DNA of 64,000 nucleotides from Chlorokybus atmophyticus (taxonomy: Eukaryota; Streptophyta; Chlorokybophyceae; Chlorokybales; Chlorokybaceae), in the NCBI GenBank assembly GCA_009103225.1, contig RHPI01001737.1, positions 989,769 through 1,053,768 of the forward strand, in the 5' to 3' direction. Within the stretch, counting starts at the first letter, position 1, and each line of letters opens with the position of its first letter. The notes below the pieces were generated by a model, which did no database searches, had not been told where the DNA came from, and saw nothing but the letters and a program-made list of their open reading frames with translations. Shown in pieces: positions 1-8,978 of the stretch. The position numbers and the translations under genes were made by a program.

Positions 1-933
1 ACGCACGCTGCTACCTGCCTCACCATGTCTACCGTGCTTCGCCACGCCGTTTCGCGTGTGTACGGCACCCACCTCCATTGGTGATGGTCCAAATCAGCTC
101 CACCTTCCTTTGCAAGTTGTCAACTTGGTTCCCTTCATGTCCATGCAAGTTGAAAGCTTCCCCTAGGGTGATCACCACGCTCTTGCTTGCTCCCACGCCT
201 CTAGTCAGCGTTTGTTGCAGAAGACTTGAAGTACAACGCGTCGAGACGCTTCGCGATGCGTATAGCTTCCGCCAAAAGCTTTAGGGTCCCGTAGCTCCAC
301 TTCTTTGCGTCAAAAAGCTTTCAAACCACGTGTACCTGTCCAACTGCTCTTCCTTGGTCATGTTGGGTATGGACATCAACAAACGCTGAACGTAGCCGTG
401 TACGCCGTGACCGACCCCGTTTGCATAAGGGCTGCAATTTTATCGCGTGCGGCCTTCACACCCTCCACGGGAACAAACTGATGCCTGATCTCCAGAGCCA
501 ACTCTTCCATGGTGGTCAATGGTAGCGCCAACCCATTTGCAACACGCGTACAACGATGTCTCCACCATACAAGTGCTGCACCTTCAAGCAATGTCACTGC
601 AACCACCACGTGCGGATGCGTGGGCACCTCCGTGAGCTTCAACCGAACTGATTCTTGAAAAGTCCATTCGTCTACTGCATCTCCATCATGTTAACCCGTG
701 AATGGCTTGGGCTTTGGAACCTTCACATGCACGCGCAAGCTTGATGCCATGGGAACTTGTACACGCGCCATCGCATGCTCATACGCCTTGCGTTGTGCTT
801 GTGCCGCCGCTTGAGTGTGATGAAGCTCTTCCCTCAATGCTAAGATGGCAGCTTGAAGCTCTTCCATGTGAGCATCCTCCATCTCCACTAACACACTACA
901 CTCCGCTTCCAAATGAAACGTATAAACGCCCAC
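1..933 (-). pseudogene. Decayed LTR-retrotransposon gag, runs off the left edge
   Basis: Reading on minus from 933, one frame gives a helical N-terminal part ending in KPKPFTG, then an in-frame stop at 691-693, then the same frame continues with the retrotransposon gag core: EGAALVWW, a region like the usual W..F...F, and a RDKIAALMQ/SV..Y..F stretch ending at a stop at 376. Downstream the match continues in other frames: SIPNMTKEEQLDRYTWF near 320-380, then LLAEAIRIAKRLDALYF near 220-290. At least one stop and two frameshifts are therefore visible. The order is typical of Ty3/gypsy-type Gag (structural protein of the cytoplasmic particle). The rest of the element would lie left of the window. 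No LTR is visible. Gag identity is inferred from the pattern; the family within Ty3/gypsy is not decided. Confidence 0.6.
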
Positions 934-1640
934 ACACTTCCTCTCTCACCTTCGTAAATCGTGCTCCGGTACTAATTGTGACGGTGCTCGTGCCTTGTCA
1001 CCTGCGAGTTGGTCCACTTAACAACCCTCTCACCAAGACACGCTATTGACACCAAACCTTGCCCCCTCTGCCAAGCACGCACGCGCGCCCCGCCACTCTC
1101 GTACGCACGCACATGCGCTTAAAGCTACACACCGACTTGTGTAGCGGTTCGTCACACAAGCAAGCACACATTAGTGGACACACGCTAGCAACCTCTGCTA
1201 ACCACCACCAAGCTTGCACACAAGAAACTAGGGAGCTAAAGGCTGTATTGCACATTGTAGAATGTCGCTTTTATACCTAACAGTCTGCACATGCTACTGT
1301 ATAGACGATTCCCGTGCTACACAAAACCAGATGCTAAGATGTTAATGCAGAACCTTGTAGTATACTTCTAGACCTTTCTTACGCACCAAAGGTTCCCTCC
1401 TGATTAGGTGCTCATATGGTCAAGTTATACTACTTGGCGCCAGGCTTTTCCAGAAATGTGGTCGAGCCCTTCTCGACTGGCCCTCCGTTTTCTGGCACCT
1501 TTTGGACTGGTCCTGGGCCCCGATCGATATCCGCGGCAGACTCATAACTCGCCGATATCTGCCACAAGTCATGAAAACGTGGTGCTCGATAAATGGGCCA
1601 AATCAGGTCTCAAAATCATGAAACTTAGCCTCGACAGTTA
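934..1640. other. No gene recognised
   Basis: No coding pattern, RNA gene or clear repeat is visible. The 5' end or leader of the gag relic on minus may extend into it, but no LTR boundary or primer-binding site can be pointed to. Confidence 0.4.
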
Positions 1641-1659
1641 CAGGTGTGAGTGTCATGGT

Positions 1660-2510
1660 GCATTAGCCGCTGGATGGGGAATGGTATGCGGGCGTTGTGG
1701 AATCATTCAAGCAAGCGTCAGGTCAGCATCGCTTTTGGGCATGCGAGAGTAAGGACGCATCATATATGCATGGTGCAATGGAAAATGGCTTTGCAGGGAA
1801 GCACCGTATAGTATTCGATGACGGTGATCGATCACAAACCATCAATTTTAAAGGGCACCACGCATTCGCGTACACATTTATTGACGGGGCACGCCATGTT
1901 CTGCGCGCCGCCGGAGGGGAGAATATTCAGTCGCAAGGTAAGCCCGGACGGCATCATTGTTAGTCCCTGGCCAGCACCACGGCCAGCCTTGACCACATAC
2001 ACACCATTTAACAACAAGCTTGGACGCACATGCAGACCAAGGGCACTCGACCTATTCTGCGGCGGTGGCGGTGCAAGTGTCGGTCTATATCACAGGCTTT
2101 AACGTGACCACGATGGACATAAGTTCCTTCTCTGAGTACCCGCTGCCCTTCATACACTGCGATGTATACACCTTGAGTGCAGGAGACCTGCGCGAGTACA
2201 AGCTCATATGGGCCAGTTTACCATGCCAGGCCTATTTAGGTGCTATCCCGGCACCTCAAGGGGCGGCACATGGCACATCCTGGAGACACCAGGATATGCT
2301 ACTGCTCGTCCGACATCTGCTGCTTGCAAGCCAGGTTAAGTTTGTGATTGTGAATGTGCCAGGAGCAGCTTCCTCATTCAGACCCAATCTGTCCCTTTGT
2401 GGCACGATGCTTGGCCTATCAACCTTGCGACACCGTTTGAGACACAGCCAATGGTAGCTACCCACCAGCACGCTGCTCGCACGTGGGCAAGGCGGTCACA
2501 CCGACTGATG
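1660..2510 (+). pseudogene. Decayed cytosine-5 DNA methyltransferase with Tudor-like front domain
   Basis: Four pieces in three frames line up in the order of one protein. Piece 1 (about 1669-1850) has EWYAGVVESF and HRIVFDDGDRS, the look of a Tudor-like domain (W-Y-G-V ... Y/F-DDGD). Piece 2 (about 2030-2090) has the SAM-binding motif I DLFCGGGGASVGLY. Piece 3 (about 2097-2445) has FNVTTMDIS, then motif IV as ASLPCQAY (catalytic Cys kept, the usual PPC changed to LPC), motif VI as VNVPGA (the usual ENV changed to VNV), and SLCGTMLGLSTLRHR near motif VIII. Piece 4 continues as PFETQPMV in another frame. Cytosine-5 methyltransferases transfer a methyl group from SAM to DNA cytosine; this copy should be dead because the general-base Glu of ENV is lost and frames are broken. 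The palindrome cluster starts just behind it. Whether it came from a host gene, a virus or a retrotransposon cannot be told. Confidence 0.7.
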
Positions 2511-2515
2511 TTCAA

Positions 2516-2816
2516 GGACCATGAATGGTCCGTGACGCAGGACCAAGATTTTCCCCTGCTAAGCGAAATCGGTGGACCATGCACGTTCTGCTTTTTATCG
2601 GCAGTCGGACCATGCATGGTCCGAATTTAACGTGAATGGTACCATTGTCCCTTGGGATGCACCAGGCATGGTGGCCAGTATGCATGAGATTTGTGGACCA
2701 TGTATGGTCCGACTTTATCATGCAGAAACGAACCAAGGTTGGTCCATGCATAAGTGAGTGTGTGTGGACCATATATGGTCCGAATTCTACATGTTAACAT
2801 GGACCAAGCTTGGTCC
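2516..2816. repeat. Cluster of 16-bp GGACCATGCATGGTCC-type palindromes
   Basis: Near-perfect palindromes occur at 2516-2531, 2607-2622, 2695-2710, 2730-2745, 2766-2781 and 2801-2816, all built as GGACCA-NNNN-TGGTCC with variants in the centre (TGAA, TGCA, TGTA, AGGT, TATA, AGCT). Degenerate half-sites lie between them at about 2540, 2574, 2636 and 2661. Full and half sites together give a step of about 33-36 bp for most neighbours. The arms GGACC/GGTCC are conserved while the spacers between sites are not. A related cluster is at 7141-7442. Confidence 0.85.
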
Positions 2817-2829
2817 ATTCTTGTAAGCA

Positions 2830-4104
2830 AGTGTAAAATATAATGGGTGTTTCAGACTAGATCCGGTCCGATCTGTGGCACAACAAGATCATATCTTGCA
2901 TGCAACAAGCAGACTAGCAGTAAAAATGTACATATTATATTCACAATCATCCACCACACTTCACAAAGCTCTATCATAGCTGAGTAGCTGACCTACCTAG
3001 CCTAGTACACCTCTGTCTCTAACAAACTGCAAGCTTTCACGCAGAGCCTGCACATGACAAGTGCGCATGAGCGTGTGTGAGAATGCACGTGCGCCTGTGC
3101 GCGCGTGCGCACGCTCGTATGTGTGAGTGTGAGCGTATGCAATGTGCATGCGCACAAGCTTACAAGTTACTGGCAGTTGTGACAAGCACGCTTGTGCTTG
3201 TCACAACTGCAAGTAACTTGTAAGTGCACGCGCACGTGCATGCCGTGAGGAACAGTCGAACTGTTCCTTTTGCAATGCGTGCGTGCGCGTGTGCGCACAC
3301 AAGTGTGTGTGAGTGTAAGTGTATGCGCGATTTGTATACATGGCACTAGATGTGTTCGTTTGTGCATCTGTATCAGTGGCTATGCATACGAGACAGGCCT
3401 TGCACGCACCTTGCTGAATGGTGGGACTGACGGTGATTGTTGACAATCGAGGGCTGTCAAATAGCCCTTGATTGTTAAACGGACAGTCCAGGGTCAGCAA
3501 TCGAGGGTTGTCAGACAGGGCTTTCAAGAGGTCCTGTGCAACACAGAAGCAGCTGGCATCAGAGTTGGGTGGGTTGCAATGCAAGCAGCCAACCCTGCTG
3601 TGTGTGCGCGCGCACACGCGCGCGCACACGTGCACGCACGCGTGTTGACATGCAAGACTGTTGATAAAGGTATGCACTTGCTTGTTGACACATACACATG
3701 CATATGATTGTTGCAAGACATGCACCGATTGTACACTTACTCACGTGCAGGGCCTGCGCGCATGTCGGGTGGTAACTTGACAGTCAATCCGACTGTCGAG
3801 ACTCAATAGTCGAGGCTGTCAACAGGGCTGTCACATAGGTACGAACCCTGTGCATGTATGTGTCAGTATGTGCGACTATTGTTGTGTGCGTGTACGCATG
3901 CGTGCACCCTTGATGAAATCTTGATTCGTGCAGCACTTGCACGCGTGTGGCACACACATGGTGTGTATCACCTTTGCATTAAGTTATGTGCGCCTGCGCC
4001 TGCGTGCATGTCTAGGTGTGTGTGGCCGTGTCAATGTGTGTATGCATGTGCGCACGTGCGCGTGTAAAAAGTGTGCTGAAGTGTTTGCGAGTCTGCTAAA
4101 AGAA
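2830..4104. other. CA/TG-rich non-coding DNA up to the assembly gap
   Basis: Long alternating purine-pyrimidine tracts (TGTGTGAG, GCGCGCACAC, TGCATGCG) and several hairpins, but no gene. Tract examples are 3085-3145, 3270-3330 and 3595-3650. Open frames here are low-complexity His/Cys/Thr/Ala-rich readings of the repeats. Besides the long hairpin at 3159-3224 there are smaller ones at 3249-3267 (GGAACAGT/ACTGTTCC) and about 3442-3475. Confidence 0.6.
3159..3224. repeat. 31-bp inverted repeat (hairpin) with 4-nt loop
   Basis: Arm 3159-3189 and arm 3194-3224 are reverse complements with one mismatch (TACTGGCAG against TACTTGCAG), separated by GCTT. Length and near-perfection exceed chance. It could be a collapsed inverted duplication, a MITE remnant or a small-RNA precursor; nothing decides between them. 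Confidence 0.85.
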
Positions 4105-4733
4105 NNNNNNNNNNNNNNNNNNNNNNNNNNNNNNNNNNNNNNNNNNNNNNNNNNNNNNNNNNNNNNNNNNNNNNNNNNNNNNNNNNNNNNNNNNNNNNNN
4201 NNNNNNNNNNNNNNNNNNNNNNNNNNNNNNNNNNNNNNNNNNNNNNNNNNNNNNNNNNNNNNNNNNNNNNNNNNNNNNNNNNNNNNNNNNNNNNNNNNNN
4301 NNNNNNNNNNNNNNNNNNNNNNNNNNNNNNNNNNNNNNNNNNNNNNNNNNNNNNNNNNNNNNNNNNNNNNNNNNNNNNNNNNNNNNNNNNNNNNNNNNNN
4401 NNNNNNNNNNNNNNNNNNNNNNNNNNNNNNNNNNNNNNNNNNNNNNNNNNNNNNNNNNNNNNNNNNNNNNNNNNNNNNNNNNNNNNNNNNNNNNNNNNNN
4501 NNNNNNNNNNNNNNNNNNNNNNNNNNNNNNNNNNNNNNNNNNNNNNNNNNNNNNNNNNNNNNNNNNNNNNNNNNNNNNNNNNNNNNNNNNNNNNNNNNNN
4601 NNNNNNNNNNNNNNNNNNNNNNNNNNNNNNNNNNNNNNNNNNNNNNNNNNNNNNNNNNNNNNNNNNNNNNNNNNNNNNNNNNNNNNNNNNNNNNNNNNNN
4701 NNNNNNNNNNNNNNNNNNNNNNNNNNNNNNNNN
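4105..4733. other. Assembly gap (629 Ns)
   Basis: Run of undetermined bases. Reading frames that cross it are meaningless. Both flanks are CA/TG-rich repeat DNA, which probably caused the gap. Confidence 0.99.
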
Positions 4734-5539
4734 CCACTGTGCTGTGGGGGGGCTGTCGACAATGGCTGTAAGAAACTTCACCTGTTGTTGTGGTCGAGCA
4801 GAACGGAAGAGAGAACACACCCCTCACCAAAGCGCGTTTGTGCGCCCTCCAAGGGCCCGGCTATCCCCAAAGCACAAAAGTTTGAGCCTGACTTGCATGT
4901 ATATGCACGTGCATGTGCCCGCATGTGTTGATGTGCATGACTGCAACGCGCGGGGGGGGAGGGGGGGGGGGTCGACAATGACTGTAAGTAAACTCACTTG
5001 GTTGCTTGTTTGGCAATAGTGTCACACGTGAGAATGGGCCGTTGCTTTGCAGCCCAGCATTGGTCAGTGTGCGCGGCCTGTGCACGCGCATGTGTGCACA
5101 TGCCGCGCAAGTGCATTCACCTTTGTGCGCCTGTGCACGGTCTTGAGCATAAACGTGTATGCTCATGTGTCTTCACTAACATAGACATGATGTGTGAAAC
5201 ACACAGGCGTGCTTGTGCCACACACATGCGTACACTTGCGCGCACACATAACACAAATTAATGCTCACCTGCAACTTGCAGGAATGGCAAGCGGTCCAAG
5301 TTGTTGAAGTCTTATTCACAGCTGCTCCGCTTCACATTCGCTCCTGTCGCCACTCGCTGCAGCCTGCAATTGGTGGTTTGAACCATGTAAGTTAGCAGCA
5401 CCAAGTAGGAGACTGTGCAGGACAGCCAAGGCATCAAGCTATGCATAGGCAGCATGTGGTGGTGTCTATCAGCTGCTGAAGCCCCAAAACAAATATTCGT
5501 TTTATCAACATTGTCAACTGTTGTGACAACCATGTGTCA

Positions 5540-5873
5540 ACACTGGTGTACACAACAACTGCGTATGCTTGCGTGCACATGTGTATGAGTATGCGTGCAT
5601 GCATGTGTGCTTGACATGTGGGTTTGACTGCCTCGAAACCGACAGTCCTCGACTGTCAGCTAACCCTATATGGTTGGCTCGACTATCGGCCACCCTTGGA
5701 GGGTGTCGGCCAACCTTGGAGGGTATCAGCCAACCGGCTGATAGTCGAGGACTGGTGTATACAACATTTGCATATGCTTGCGTGCACATGTGTATGAGTA
5801 TGCATGCATGCAAGTGTGCTTGACATGTGTGTTAATTGCCTTGAAACCGACAGTCCTCGACTGTCAGCCAACC
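5540..5873. repeat. Tandem duplication of about 210 bp
   Basis: The block from ACTGGTGTACACAACAACTG (about 5540-5665) recurs from ACTGGTGTATACAACATTTG (about 5752-5873). Both carry the same order: TGCTTGCGTGCACATGTGTATGAGTATG, then CTTGACATGTG, then GAAACCGACAGTCCTCGACTGTCAGC. The copies differ by scattered substitutions, so the duplication is not recent. Confidence 0.8.
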
Positions 5874-5934
5874 CTCCAAGAATTGGCTGACAGTCGAGGA
5901 CTGTCAGTTGGGGCCAATTGACAGTCGAGGCTTG

Positions 5935-6362
5935 CAACTGCGGCTGTACCTGCTGCGATGGCTGTAGCTGCTGCGGCTGTCGCTGCGGCTTCACATGGTC
6001 ACTACTGCTTCTGTAGCACGACAGCAAGGTTGTCTGTTGTGCAATAGAAACAGCAGCAGTCGTAAACACAACAGCAAACTCTACAACATGCTACATGCAG
6101 ACGACGGCAGCTGCAGCAAAGGGTCAACAAAGAAGTTGAAAACAACAACAGTGACAACGAGCAAAGCGTACCAACGGTAGCAGCTGCTGCCGCTGTTACA
6201 TTTTGCCGTTGCAGCAGCACTGCTATGTGCCACAGTGTGCATGCACAACACGACAATTGCTGTGTGGCTGTTTGCTGTTGTTGGTTTGCTCGCTCGCAAC
6301 GACTACGACAGCAAACTGTTTGGCTCCAGCAATTGCTAGCTTTAGCTACCAACACCCACCGT

Positions 6363-6399
<37 letters not shown>

Positions 6400-6540
6400 T
6401 CCAGCGCTATACGCCACCACAACGACAGTCCTGCAGTGCTTAGGCACTGCCAGCTGTCAAACTAAAACTAAACTCGCAGATGAAATCAACGCTGACGTGT
6501 ACGGTTTGGGCTGACCTTGAGTCAGCATGCACTCGTTCTA
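5935..6540. other. CTG/CAG-rich stretch with a (CCG)n microsatellite
   Basis: GCTGCTGC and CAGCAGC-rich DNA on both strands, with an uninterrupted (CCG)n run at about 6362-6399. Open frames here are poly-Cys/Leu/Ala readings without family resemblance, so no gene is called. Confidence 0.6.
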
Positions 6541-6552
6541 TATACGAACAAT

Positions 6553-6583
6553 GCATGGTCCCGTAACGAATACGGGACCATGC
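6553..6583. repeat. Inverted repeat GCATGGTCCCGTA / TACGGGACCATGC
   Basis: Perfect 13-bp arms at 6553-6565 and 6571-6583 around a 5-nt loop ACGAA. The arms contain the GGTCC/GGACC and ATGC elements of the palindrome clusters at 2.5 and 7.1 kb, so it looks like a member of the same family with an inserted centre. Confidence 0.85.
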
Positions 6584-6647
6584 TTGGTTCATGCGTTAGG
6601 GTATGACACATTTGCACCCGTACAGTGCACATTACGTACGAGCCATA

Positions 6648-7070
6648 CAGTCTAACCTCGATAAGTGCATACCATCAAAAACGGGCATATGTATGCACTT
6701 ATCGCCTTTATGTATCCTCGTTAAGTGCATAAATTATGCACCCGCTTTAAATGCATATAATATGCACGTAAGCTTTGCATAAATGCACAACCTATGCACT
6801 TATTGAGTAAACCTAGTCCTGAGCTACGTTGTAATGTATACGACCGTAACTTCAATGCACTGTAATCGTAATTTTTCTGTAACTCAAGCGTAATCTACCT
6901 TGATAAGTGCATAGACACACTAAAGGTTAGGCGTCTCATAGTATGCACTTATCAATAAATGCATATGCTCTTAACGCACAGGTCTTCCCCCTGAAGACGT
7001 CGGTGATGGCCGAATTTATGCACTAAACGCGGATATGCACTAATCGAATATGCACTTAACGAGGTTAGAC
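6648..7070. mobile_element. Small pogo-like MITE with iterated TGCACTTATC motifs
   Basis: The left end CAGTCTAACCTCGATAAGTGCAT (6648-6670) is the near reverse complement of the right end TATGCACTTAACGAGGTTAGAC (about 7049-7070). TA is present on both sides (6646-6647, 7071-7072), fitting the TA target of Tc1/mariner/pogo elements, whose ends often read CAGT..AACCTCG. Inside the 423 bp, TGCACTTATC or its complement recurs, for example near 6662, 6692, 6719, 6797, 6902, 6943, 7034 and 7051, with degenerate copies between. No transposase is encoded. The last base of the right end does not complete the CAGT inverted repeat, so the exact 3' boundary may be off by one or two bases. Confidence 0.65.
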
Positions 7071-7140
7071 TACCATGTACAGGGTTCGTACATCAGTGTA
7101 TGAACAGCTGCACCAAGTCGACACGAGGGACCCTAAGAGC

Positions 7141-7442
7141 GCGCCATGCACGGTCCGTCCATCTAAGAGCGCGGACCATGCATGGTCCGTACGCCTGGTG
7201 ACGGACCGGGGGAATGCCTGGTCCGGCCGCGGACCATACATGGTCCGGACATCCGCAAAAAATTGGACCAGTATCGTAGCTGGTCCGGCCGCAAACCATG
7301 CATGGTGCGTGCTTGCGCGCCAGGTATCGAAGCCTCGAAAGGACCATGGACGGTCTGTCCCCCGGGGACCAGGCACTCATGGACCTCGACCCCGCGGGCC
7401 ATGTATGGCCCGCGGGGTCCGTGGAAGGACCATGCATGGTCC
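7141..7442. repeat. Second GGACC-type palindrome cluster with a 32-bp palindrome
   Basis: Palindromes at 7141-7156 (degenerate), 7173-7188 and 7427-7442 (both exactly GGACCATGCATGGTCC), 7209-7224 (degenerate), 7231-7246, 7265-7286 (GGACCAG...CTGGTCC with a longer centre), about 7293-7308 and 7341-7356. At 7388-7419 there is a 32-bp palindrome, GACCCCGCGGGCCAT followed by its complement around GT. Spacing between centres is irregular (about 22-55 bp), unlike the more regular cluster at 2.5 kb. It starts about 70 bp right of the MITE. Confidence 0.85.
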
Positions 7443-7449
7443 TTGAACG

Positions 7450-7940
7450 TCAAGCCGTGTGGGTTGAACTGCTATCACCGCACCTGTCCGCTAGCACGAA
7501 AAAAACAGTTGTGACATCAAACGCGCCACAGCAAATGTACCCGGTCTATGGCCTTTTAAGCACCAGGGGCGGTTTGCTGCATGGCAAACAGCGCTGGGAG
7601 TGCCATGGATAAACTCGGCCGTTACCACAGTGAATGCAGTTCCTCTCGCAATGGCGGAGTGCATAGGGCGTCTCATGCTTAACACAATGGTTATGCGCTG
7701 TGACTACCCTCCTGTGGCATGGAACTATGAGGCTTGAGTGTGTTGCACTGTATTGAGGCTTAATGCCACACAGCTGAGTGATTGTTGAATATGGCATTCA
7801 ACATTCGATTATGGTGACAGCTGTGCAGTAACAGCTGCGCGGTATTGTACACTTATAAAGGTCTTGACATACGAGCAATGCCTAACTGACCGATATGCTC
7901 CAAACTCAGACGAGTGAGACGAGTACATGTGTAACGAGGC
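7450..7940. other. No gene recognised
   Basis: Unique-looking DNA of ordinary composition without coding pattern on either strand. Confidence 0.4.
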
Positions 7941-8346
7941 AGTACAGTGAACGTTCACCTGATACTTGCCCTCTTCTACACATGAACTGTCATTGTCAAA
8001 CATGGGGAGCAGCTGGACAATGCCTTTTACTTGCTCCATAGTCACGACATCAAGATTTGGACCCCCTCGACACTTTTCCCATTCCAGAGCGATACACTTT
8101 GTGTGGCTTGTTACATCTTGCTTCGTGTCCAGCGGACATACACGATCTCCTTCTACACGCGCTCACCGCTACCACCCCACATCATCACGCGCAAAAATCT
8201 GAGTGCCTGAGCCCACTACATCACGTTCACCCCGTCCTCATCACCTTCCAACTCAAGTAAAGAGAACCAAGGCCGCCCGTGGAACATCTTATTTGCGCGC
8301 GCCATGCTGACTCCTGATGTCATGTACACCGCTGCGCCTCCTTTCA

Positions 8347-8450
8347 TGTTACGGCAGCAAGCGAGCTGGGCGTAATACATAAGAACAGAAATAGCCATAA
8401 TTACCACCATGGTCTTTTATGGCTAAGATGGCCGGACCCTTGTCGTAACA
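8347..8450 (+). repeat. TRIM 5' LTR
   Basis: 104 bp, TGTTACGG...GTCGTAACA, preceded by TTTCA. Identical to 8875-8978. Confidence 0.93.
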
Positions 8451-8874
8451 ATTGGTATCGGGGCTGACAACCTAAAGGTCGTGGGCTCGACTCCCAAGGG
8501 GGATAGAGCGGCGATTTTTCGGTTGGCAAAGATCCGGGGATGGATGAACCCGCGGCCTTGGGCAAGCCGCAGGTAGGAAAGACCCGCGACCTTGAGCAAG
8601 TCGCGGTTAGGGGACGGCAAGAACGCGACGCGGCATGGCCGGTCGCTAGAACGTTCGCCAGCGTGCGAGCGAGAATGTTTGCCAGCGTGCGAACAAGAAC
8701 GAGATCGAGGATCTCAAGAACGACAACGCGGGCTGGGCAAGTCGCGTCGAGTCGCGCAAGAGGCGCCGGCCGAGAGAAGCGTTGGTCGAGACAGCTCGGT
8801 CGCCCGCGGGGCGGAGGGCTGAGAATCCCTATAAGGATACGCACGAGGGCGTGCTAGGTTCTAATGGGGAGGTG
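8451..8874 (+). other. TRIM internal region with PBS, B-box-like block and PPT
   Basis: Begins with the primer-binding site TGGTATCGGGGC. About 20 bases further is GGCTCGACTCC (8484-8494), like the RNA polymerase III B box GGTTCGANTCC. The middle contains short repeats such as AACGTTCGCCAGCGTGCGAG / AATGTTTGCCAGCGTGCGAA (about 8650-8690). Ends in the purine tract. Open frames through it have no recognisable domain. Confidence 0.75.
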
Positions 8875-8978
8875 TGTTACGGCAGCAAGCGAGCTGGGCG
8901 TAATACATAAGAACAGAAATAGCCATAATTACCACCATGGTCTTTTATGGCTAAGATGGCCGGACCCTTGTCGTAACA
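8875..8978 (+). repeat. TRIM 3' LTR
   Basis: 104 bp identical to the 5' LTR, followed by the target duplication TTTCA (8979-8983). Confidence 0.93.

Larger units (their letters stand above)
3430..5940. repeat. Dispersed GACAGTC-GAG-GACTGTC palindrome family
   Basis: Variants of GACAGTCGAGGACTGTC and its half GACTGTCGAG recur at about 3442-3475, 3779-3835, 5640-5665, 5675-5750, 5848-5870 and 5893-5930. Several are accompanied by GGCTGA/AACCGGCTGATAG and CCAACC blocks that pair with one another. Between them the DNA is CA/TG-rich and holds no gene (4734-5540 included). Distinct in sequence from the GGACC palindromes at 2.5 and 7.1 kb. Confidence 0.6.
8347..8978. mobile_element. Complete miniature LTR retrotransposon (TRIM), 632 bp
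   Basis: Two LTRs of 104 bp (8347-8450 and 8875-8978) are identical base for base, start TGTTACGG and end CGTAACA. The direct 5-bp target duplication TTTCA lies at 8342-8346 and 8979-8983. Two bases after the left LTR is TGGTATCGGGGC (8453-8464), close to the TGGTATCAGAGC primer-binding site complementary to initiator Met-tRNA. A purine tract AATGGGGAGGTG (8863-8874) precedes the right LTR. The 424-bp interior has no Gag or Pol, so movement must depend on another element. Identical LTRs mean recent insertion; it sits in the transposase-like relic. The orientation implied by the primer-binding site and purine tract is plus. Confidence 0.93.

Noticed and set aside
3928-5019. Long open frames through 4105-4733
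   Set aside because: They cross the block of Ns; the flanking codons are CA/TG-repeat readings.
6203-6514. 103-codon frame with poly-Ala
   Set aside because: Produced by the (CCG)n microsatellite and CTG-rich DNA.
2516-7442. CRISPR-like array in the spaced palindromes
   Set aside because: Eukaryotic context, repeats of only 16 bp with variable centres, irregular spacers in the second cluster and no cas genes.
8451-8500. A tRNA gene after the TRIM LTR (T-arm-like GGCTCGACTCC)
   Set aside because: No acceptor stem, D arm or anticodon arm can be drawn; TGGTATC fits a primer-binding site better.
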